Made by a program: the position numbers and the translations under genes. A stretch of 64,000 bases of DNA from Nocardioides mangrovi (lineage in GTDB: Bacteria > Actinomycetota > Actinomycetes > Propionibacteriales > Nocardioidaceae). Of this stretch, positions 59,313 through 64,000 are shown piece by piece (the first letter of the stretch is position 1; each line of letters opens with the position of its first letter). A model generated the notes under the pieces. That model had not been told where the DNA came from. It ran no database searches and saw nothing but the letters and a program-made list of their open reading frames with translations. The stretch is from positions 1 through 64,000 of the forward strand of contig NZ_JAIQZJ010000005.1 in assembly GCF_020073815.1 (NCBI RefSeq), written 5' to 3'.

Positions 59313-59957
59313 GTGTGCGCCATGCGGATGGACTGGGTGCCCTTCTCGGCGGCCCTGCTGTTGACGGGCGCGCTGGCGCTCGCGCTCGGCTCCTTCCTGA
59401 TCCCGTCCGCCGACGGCACGGCCGAGACGCTGCGGGTCGTGCAGCAGCAGGGCGGTCGGTGGCTCGCCGCCGCGGCGATCTACTTCCTGGCCGCCGTCTT
59501 CCTGACCCTCGGGCTGCCGTCGGTGCTCATGCTCTTCCAGCAGCGCGCCCGGGTGCTCGGGCTCGTCGCCGCGGTGGTGCTGGAGTTCGGCTTCATCGGC
59601 ACCGCGGGCTACGCGATGCTGATGGTCTTCTTCCGCTCGCTGGTCGTCACCAACACGATCAAGGACCAGGGGATCGACGACATCGCCCACGAGACCGGGC
59701 TGATGGTCTTCCTCTACGCCTGGATCGCCGGCTTCTTCATCGGCGAGCTGCTGCTCGGCATCGCGCTGCTGCGCGCCCGGACGGTGCCGCGGTGGGTGCC
59801 GCTCGTGCTGGTGCTGCACGTCGCCACGATCTTCCTCAGCGGCGTGCTCCCCGAGCTGCTCGCCAAGGCCACGATCCTGCTCCTGGTCGCCGGCTTCGCG
59901 GGCGTCGCCGTCCAGGTGACGGCGCCCGACGCGCGGCGGCTGCCGACACCGCGCTGA
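59313..59957 (+). CDS. DUF4386-like membrane protein
   Basis: A 214-residue protein with about six membrane helices, and GGRWLAAAAIYFLAAVFLTLGLPSVLMLF between helices one and two. The topology resembles DUF4386 proteins, but the match is only general. GTG at 59313 is chosen because a GGAGGT box lies 6 bases upstream (59301-59306). ATG at 59322 would be too far from it. No function is known. Confidence 0.7.
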   Translation: MCAMRMDWVPFSAALLLTGALALALGSFLIPSADGTAETLRVVQQQGGRWLAAAAIYFLAAVFLTLGLPSVLMLFQQRARVLGLVAAVVLEFGFIGTAGYAMLMVFFRSLVVTNTIKDQGIDDIAHETGLMVFLYAWIAGFFIGELLLGIALLRARTVPRWVPLVLVLHVATIFLSGVLPELLAKATILLLVAGFAGVAVQVTAPDARRLPTPR

Positions 59958-60033
59958 CGCCGGCGCCTGACGGGGTCGCGGGGCGCCATCGGCCGGCCGA
60001 TGAATCTCCCGCCCTCGTGCCGCGCCGCGGGCG

Positions 60034-61065
60034 TCAGAGCGGACCGAGCGCGCTCGCGAGCGCCGCGACCTGGTCGAGCGGTGGCTCGTAGCCCGGGAAG
60101 TAGCAGCACACCCGGTCGGCGAGGTCGCCGAAGCGGCGGCCGAGCTCGGCGGCGCACTCCTCCGGGGTGCCGCGTACGGCGAGGGTCGCCAGCATCTCGT
60201 CGGTGACCAGGCCGAACATGGAGGCGAAGTCGCCCTCCTTCGACAGCCGGTTGAGCTCCGGCTGCACCTCGCCCCAGCCCTCGACCTCGAGGACCGGCCG
60301 GTACGCCGGGGTCGAGCCGTAGAAGGCGAGCAGGCCACGGACGCCGGTGTCGGCGCGGGCCAACTCCTCCTCGGTGCGGCCCATCGCGACGATCGCCTGC
60401 GGCAGGATCGCCAGGCCCGCCCGGGTCCGGCCGGCGCGAGCCAGGCCCTCGTCGACGGCCGGGAGCGTGCGCTCGCGGACGTGGCGGTGGCTGTGGAACG
60501 GCATCACGAGCAGCCCGTCGGCGACCTCGGCCGCGGTCCGGGTCATGATCGGGCCGAGGGCGCCGAGCAGCACGGGCGGGACGCCGTACGGGTTGGGGCC
60601 GGGGACGAAGGTCGGCGGCATCAGCGTGTGCCGGGTGAAGTCGCCGCGGAAGTCGAGCCGGGTGCCGTCCTGCCAGGCCGTGAGGATCGCCCTGACGGCC
60701 AGCACCCACTCGCGCATCCGGGCCGCCGGGCGGTCCCAGGTCGCGCCGTACCGGTGCTCGATGTGCGGGCGGATCTGCGAGCCCAGGCCGAGCCGGAAGC
60801 GCCCCTTCGACATCAGCTGGAGGTCGTAGGCGAGGTTGGCCAGGTGCATCGGGCTGCGGGGGATCGCGATCGCCACGTTGGTCATCAGGTCGGTCTCGAT
60901 CCCGGCCGCGGCGGTGGCGGCGAGGGGCAGGAAGACGTCGTGGGGTCCCTCGAAGGTGAAGAGCCCCGCGATCCCGGTCGAGGTCAGCTCACGGGCGCGG
61001 TCGACGGCGAGGTCGGGGCGGGCGTCGAGCTGGAGGTCGAGCAGCACGCGGTCAGTGTGGCGCAT
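60034..61065 (-). CDS. LLM-class F420-dependent oxidoreductase (TIGR03617-like)
   Basis: A 343-residue luciferase-like TIM-barrel enzyme: LDLQLDARPDLAVDRARELTSTGIAGLFTFEGPHDVFLPL, NVAIAIPRSPMHLANLAYDLQLMSKGRFRLGLGSQI and PPVLLGALGPIMTRTAAEVADGL. It matches the subfamily restricted to F420-producing actinobacteria. The substrate is unknown. It is divergent from a quinone-reductase-like gene with a palindrome between them. Confidence 0.88.
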   Translation of the reverse strand: MRHTDRVLLDLQLDARPDLAVDRARELTSTGIAGLFTFEGPHDVFLPLAATAAAGIETDLMTNVAIAIPRSPMHLANLAYDLQLMSKGRFRLGLGSQIRPHIEHRYGATWDRPAARMREWVLAVRAILTAWQDGTRLDFRGDFTRHTLMPPTFVPGPNPYGVPPVLLGALGPIMTRTAAEVADGLLVMPFHSHRHVRERTLPAVDEGLARAGRTRAGLAILPQAIVAMGRTEEELARADTGVRGLLAFYGSTPAYRPVLEVEGWGEVQPELNRLSKEGDFASMFGLVTDEMLATLAVRGTPEECAAELGRRFGDLADRVCCYFPGYEPPLDQVAALASALGPL

Positions 61066-61086
61066 CCGACGGTCGCCAGAATTGAT

Positions 61087-61096
61087 TTGTGCACAA
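61087..61096. promoter_or_regulatory. Palindrome TTGTGCACAA between divergent genes
   Basis: A perfect 10-base palindrome with A/T-rich flanks (AATTGA on the left, TTGAAC on the right), in the 53-base gap between the LLM enzyme and the zinc-type dehydrogenase. This is the size and style of a MarR- or LacI-type half-operator, but no such regulator is encoded nearby. Confidence 0.4.
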
Positions 61097-61118
61097 TTGA
61101 ACGGCGTACGCTCGAACG

Positions 61119-62111
61119 ATGACCGAGAAGCAGATGCGCACCGTCATGCACGACCGTTTCGGCGAGCCGGAGGACGTCCTCGTCGTCCGCCCGCAGCCCG
61201 TGCCGGAGCCCGGCCCCGGCCAGGTCCGCCTGCGGGTCGTGCTCGCCGCGATCCACAACCACGACCTGTGGACGGTCCGCGGCACCTACGGCTTCAAGCC
61301 CGAGCTCCCGGCGCGGGCCGGCACCGAGGCCGTCGGCGTCGTCGACGCGCTCGGGGAGGGCGTCGACCGGGTCGCGGTCGGGCAGCGCGTGGTCAGCGGC
61401 GCCGGGTTCGGCGCCTGGGCGGAGTACGTCACCGTGCCCGCCGCCGGGCTGGTCCCCGTGCCCGACGCCATCCCCGACGAGGCCGCCGCCCAGCTGGTCG
61501 CGATGCCGTTCAGCGCGATCAGCCTCCTGCACTTCCTCGACCTGGAGCCCGGCGACTGGCTGGTCCAGAACACCGCCAACGGCGCCGTGGGTCGGCTGGT
61601 CGCCCAGCTCGGACAGGCCCGTGGCCTCCACGTGCTGGGGCTGGTACGCCGGGGCGAGGGCGTCGAGGAGCTCGCCCAGCAGGGCATCCACGGCGTGGTC
61701 GCCACCGACGCGGACGACTGGCGCGAGCAGGCGGAGGCCGTCACCGGCGGCGCGCCGATCGTGGCCGGTGTCGACTCGGTCGGGGGCGCGGCCGCGGGTG
61801 AGGTGCTCTCGCTGCTGGCCGAGGGCGGCACGCTGGTGTCCTTCGGCTCGATGGGATCGCCGAAGCTGGAGCTCTCCGCCGGCGACCTGATCTTCAAGCA
61901 GGCCACGGTGAAGGGCTTCTGGGGCAGCAAGGTCAGCGAGGCGATGTCCGGGCCGCTGAAGGCGCAGCTCTTCGGTGAGCTGATCCAGCGCATCGCGGCC
62001 GGCGAGCTCACCCTGCCGGTGGCGGCCACCTACCCCCTCGAGGAGATCGCGGCCGCCGTCACCACCAGCCTCGGCGCCGGACGGGTCGGCAAGGTGCTGC
62101 TGCGACCCTGA
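61119..62111 (+). CDS. MDR-family NADPH:quinone/enoyl reductase
   Basis: A 330-residue zinc-independent medium-chain dehydrogenase: GRE-like N-terminal domain (GPGQVRLRVVLAAIHNHDLWTVRGTYG, PARAGTEAVGVV), Rossmann region QNTANGAVGRLVAQLGQARGLHVLGLVRR and closing YPLEEIAAAVTTSLGAGRVGKVLL. The NTANGAVGR motif resembles mitochondrial trans-2-enoyl reductase-like members more than classical quinone reductases. Substrate not assigned. Confidence 0.85.
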   Translation: MTEKQMRTVMHDRFGEPEDVLVVRPQPVPEPGPGQVRLRVVLAAIHNHDLWTVRGTYGFKPELPARAGTEAVGVVDALGEGVDRVAVGQRVVSGAGFGAWAEYVTVPAAGLVPVPDAIPDEAAAQLVAMPFSAISLLHFLDLEPGDWLVQNTANGAVGRLVAQLGQARGLHVLGLVRRGEGVEELAQQGIHGVVATDADDWREQAEAVTGGAPIVAGVDSVGGAAAGEVLSLLAEGGTLVSFGSMGSPKLELSAGDLIFKQATVKGFWGSKVSEAMSGPLKAQLFGELIQRIAAGELTLPVAATYPLEEIAAAVTTSLGAGRVGKVLLRP

Positions 62112-62115
62112 GTGG

Positions 62116-63501
62116 TCAGGCGGTCGGTAGGGCGGCCGCACGGCGCGGTGCGGCGCGGTCCAGCGCGACCGCACCGGCCGCCGCGACCACGAAGAGCGAC
62201 GAGACCGTCAGCAACGTCATCTCGAAGCCGTGCGACCGGCCGCCGTACGCCGCCATCAGCGCGACGCTCGCCGCGCTGCCGATCGTGAAGCCGAGGTAGC
62301 GCAGCACCTGGTTGAAGGCCATCGCGCTGCCCGTCTCGGCCTGCGGCAGGTGCGGCACCATCAGCACCGCGAGCGAGGAGAAGGTGAAGCCGCTGCCGAC
62401 CCCGCCGATGCCCATCGCGAGCAGCAGCTGCCACAGGTGGTCGTGCGCGAGCGCCAGCAGCACCGTCGACGCCAGGAAGGTCAGGCAGCCGGTGGGCAGC
62501 AGGAAGCCCGGGCCGAGCGTGACGCGGGCACCGCGGGCGAGCTGGTTGCCGAGCACGCTCATCACGGAGTAGGGCACCAGGATCACGCCGGCCACCCACA
62601 CCGGCATCGCCAGGCCGAAGCCCGGCTCGTCGGCGCGGACGAGCACCACCGAGAGCGTCAGCAGGCAGTACATGCCGAGGCCGGCGATGAGCGCGACCAG
62701 GTTGGGCGCGGCCACGCCGGGACGCACCGCCATCCGCAGGTCGACCAGGGGCGTCGCGCTGCGCAGCGTCCAGAGCACCCAGCCGACCAGGACAGCGGCA
62801 CCGGCGAGCCCCAGCCCGAGCGTCCGCGGCGAGGTCCAGCCCCACACCTCGCCCTCGCTGACCGCGAGCAGCACCGCGAGCATGCCGAGGCTGAGCAGCA
62901 CGGCGCCCGCCCAGTCGACGCGCATCGGCACGGGCTCGGCCGACCCGGGCAGGTGCCGCCACGCCATCAGCAGCGTCGCGCCGGTCAGCACCGTGCCGAG
63001 TGCGTACGCCGCGGGCAGGCCGCCCAGCTCGGCGACGAGCGAGGTCACGGGATAGCCGAGGCCGGCGCCCGCGACGGTGGTGACCGAGAGCAGCGCGATC
63101 GCGCGGTTCATCGGCTCGCCGACCCAGGCGTCGCGGGCCACCGCGATCGCCAGGGGCAGCAGCGCCATCCCGACGCCCTGCATCGCGCGACCCGCCACCA
63201 GGACGCCGTACGACGTCGGCACGATCGCGATCGCGGTGCCGAGCGTGACGACCGCCAGGCCGGCCAGGATCGTCGGCCGGCGCAGCCGGCCGCTCGCGAA
63301 CCGCCCCACGATCGGGGTCGCCACCGCACCCGTCAGCAGGGTCGCGGTCAGCGACCACTGCGCAGTCGTCAGGCGGATGTCGTACGCCGACGCGATGCTC
63401 GGCACGAGCGGGGCGCCGAGCGACGACACCACCGCGGTGATGGTAGTGAGCAGCGCCAGGGTGGGCAGCAGCAGCCGCGGCCGCCCACCGGCATCGCTCA
63501 A
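62116..63501 (-). CDS. MFS transporter, DHA2/14-helix drug exporter type
   Basis: A 461-residue transporter with about fourteen membrane segments. It has the MFS A-motif region GRFASGRLRRPTILAGLA and motif C style AGAGLGYPVTSLVAELGG. The overall pattern is that of DHA2 multidrug exporters. The substrate is unknown. It converges on the MDR reductase with 4 bases between stops, and follows typA closely on the same strand. Confidence 0.88.
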   Translation of the reverse strand: MSDAGGRPRLLLPTLALLTTITAVVSSLGAPLVPSIASAYDIRLTTAQWSLTATLLTGAVATPIVGRFASGRLRRPTILAGLAVVTLGTAIAIVPTSYGVLVAGRAMQGVGMALLPLAIAVARDAWVGEPMNRAIALLSVTTVAGAGLGYPVTSLVAELGGLPAAYALGTVLTGATLLMAWRHLPGSAEPVPMRVDWAGAVLLSLGMLAVLLAVSEGEVWGWTSPRTLGLGLAGAAVLVGWVLWTLRSATPLVDLRMAVRPGVAAPNLVALIAGLGMYCLLTLSVVLVRADEPGFGLAMPVWVAGVILVPYSVMSVLGNQLARGARVTLGPGFLLPTGCLTFLASTVLLALAHDHLWQLLLAMGIGGVGSGFTFSSLAVLMVPHLPQAETGSAMAFNQVLRYLGFTIGSAASVALMAAYGGRSHGFEMTLLTVSSLFVVAAAGAVALDRAAPRRAAALPTA

Positions 63502-63505
63502 CTGA

Positions 63506-64000
63506 CTACTTGCTCGCCTTGCGCGCGCGGCTGGCGATCTTGGCCCGCTCGTTCTGGTCGAGCACGACCTTGCGGATCCGCACGGTCTCGGGGGTGACCT
63601 CGACGCACTCGTCGTCGCGGCAGAACTCCAGGCACTGCTCGAGCGAGAGCTTGCGCGGCGGGATCAGCTTCTCGAAGTTGTCGGAGGTGGCGGACCGGAT
63701 GTTGGTCTGCTGCTTCTCCTTGGTGATGTTGACGTCCATGTCGTCGGCGCGGGAGTTCTCGCCGACGATCATGCCCTCGTAGACCTCGGTGGTCGGGTCC
63801 ACGAACATCACGCCGCGCTCCTGCAGCGAGGTCATGGCGTACGCCGTCGCCGCGCCCTTGCGGTCGGCGACCAGGGAGCCCGAGGCGCGCGAGCGGATCT
63901 CGCCGGCCCACGGCTCGTAGCCCTCGGAGATGTGGTGGGCGATGCCGGTGCCACGGGTGGTGGTGAGGAACTCGGTCCGGAAGCCGATCAGGCCGCGGGC
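63506..64000 (-). CDS. typA: TypA/BipA ribosome-associated GTPase, C-terminal part
   Basis: Partial: the last 164 codons are in the window and the 5' part lies beyond position 64000. The visible C-terminal domain has RGLIGFRTEFLTTTRGTGI, SLQERGVMFVDPTTEVYEGMIVGE, KEKQQTNIRSATSDNFEKLIPPRKLSLEQCLEF and VTPETVRIRKVVLD, which are diagnostic of TypA/BipA. It binds ribosomes and aids growth under stress. The frame is open to the window edge with no sign of disruption. Confidence 0.95.
   Translation of the reverse strand, partial: ARGLIGFRTEFLTTTRGTGIAHHISEGYEPWAGEIRSRASGSLVADRKGAATAYAMTSLQERGVMFVDPTTEVYEGMIVGENSRADDMDVNITKEKQQTNIRSATSDNFEKLIPPRKLSLEQCLEFCRDDECVEVTPETVRIRKVVLDQNERAKIASRARKASK

Noticed and set aside
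58077..60338. A leftward frame of about 750 codons spanning the end of the AbiEi-like gene, LLM enzyme and membrane protein
   Set aside because: Antisense shadow: the three rightward genes have family motifs, start signals and normal lengths.
1..64000. CRISPR arrays, rRNA, tRNA, insertion sequences
   Set aside because: No regular spacer-repeat array, no cloverleaf with a 3' CCA context and no transposase family motif was recognised in the read-through. The tandem repeats seen are coding or palindromic elements.

Overview
The window is GC-rich DNA, about 70% GC by eye, from an actinobacterium. Supporting genes are a mycothiol synthase, two F420-type LLM oxidoreductases, the XRE/HbhA/DUF2516 trio, the GpgS/FolP2 pair and a GlnR-type regulator. 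Many genes have a TANNNT box 6 to 8 bases before an ATG or GTG, which is the signature of leaderless transcripts. A Nocardioides-like member of the Propionibacteriales is my inference from gene content; no rRNA or other marker is present. I saw no tRNA, rRNA or CRISPR.

Layout. 0.1-4.0 kb: phosphate block (PiT transporter, DUF47 partner, polyphosphate kinase). 4.0-10.7 kb: a very long Ala/Glu coiled-coil protein, DsrE, a nitrobindin-like protein, a Fur-family repressor, YgfZ and MshD. 10.7-14.1 kb: a DUF4012 protein and a Wzz/BY-kinase meeting tail to tail across a tandem duplication. 14.2-17.7 kb: GlnR, MoaD, a SipW-type signal peptidase with two clients, VanZ. 17.8-20.5 kb: thioredoxin, a leaderless Cys-containing leader peptide, DUF4395, rhodanese and SseC, a sulfur-carrier operon. 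21.0-26.5 kb: five overlapping exopolysaccharide genes (glycosyltransferase, polymerase, sulfotransferase, flippase, pyruvyl transferase). 26.7-36.3 kb: CysND, UDP-sugar dehydrogenase, a Tat-exported DUF1501/DUF1800 pair, a TauE permease and a CysC protein fused to a low-molecular-weight tyrosine phosphatase. 36.3-44.6 kb: asparaginase, three GDP-mannose-dehydratase-like genes, ManA, the HbhA trio and a priming sugar transferase. 44.7-54.7 kb: an ArsR operon between two tiny paralogous genes, GalE, an amidase, GpgS/FolP2 and a DICT-MerR/FliA-like sigma pair. 54.7-64 kb: TetR with acyl-CoA ligase, an AbiEi-like gene between two long inverted repeats, redox enzymes, an MFS exporter and the 3' end of typA.

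Cooperation. Sugar activation (ManA, Gmd-like enzymes, Ugd, GalE), priming (sugar transferase), assembly (GT4, Wzy, Wzx), chain control (Wzz/BY-kinase), decoration (sulfotransferase, pyruvyl transferase) and PAPS supply (CysD, CysN, CysC) are all present within about 37 kb. The simplest reading is a sulfated and possibly pyruvylated surface polysaccharide. The phosphatase fused to the APS kinase is a candidate partner for the BY-kinase.

The main genome-structure observation is a dispersed palindromic repeat of about 46 bp (11 full or partial copies). It lies between genes but also inside two coding regions, where it is read in the same frame as VVEVRGA...SLET. It forms the linker of the CysC-phosphatase fusion, interrupts a thioredoxin between anchor and catalytic domain, and supplies the stop codon of the Fur-family gene.
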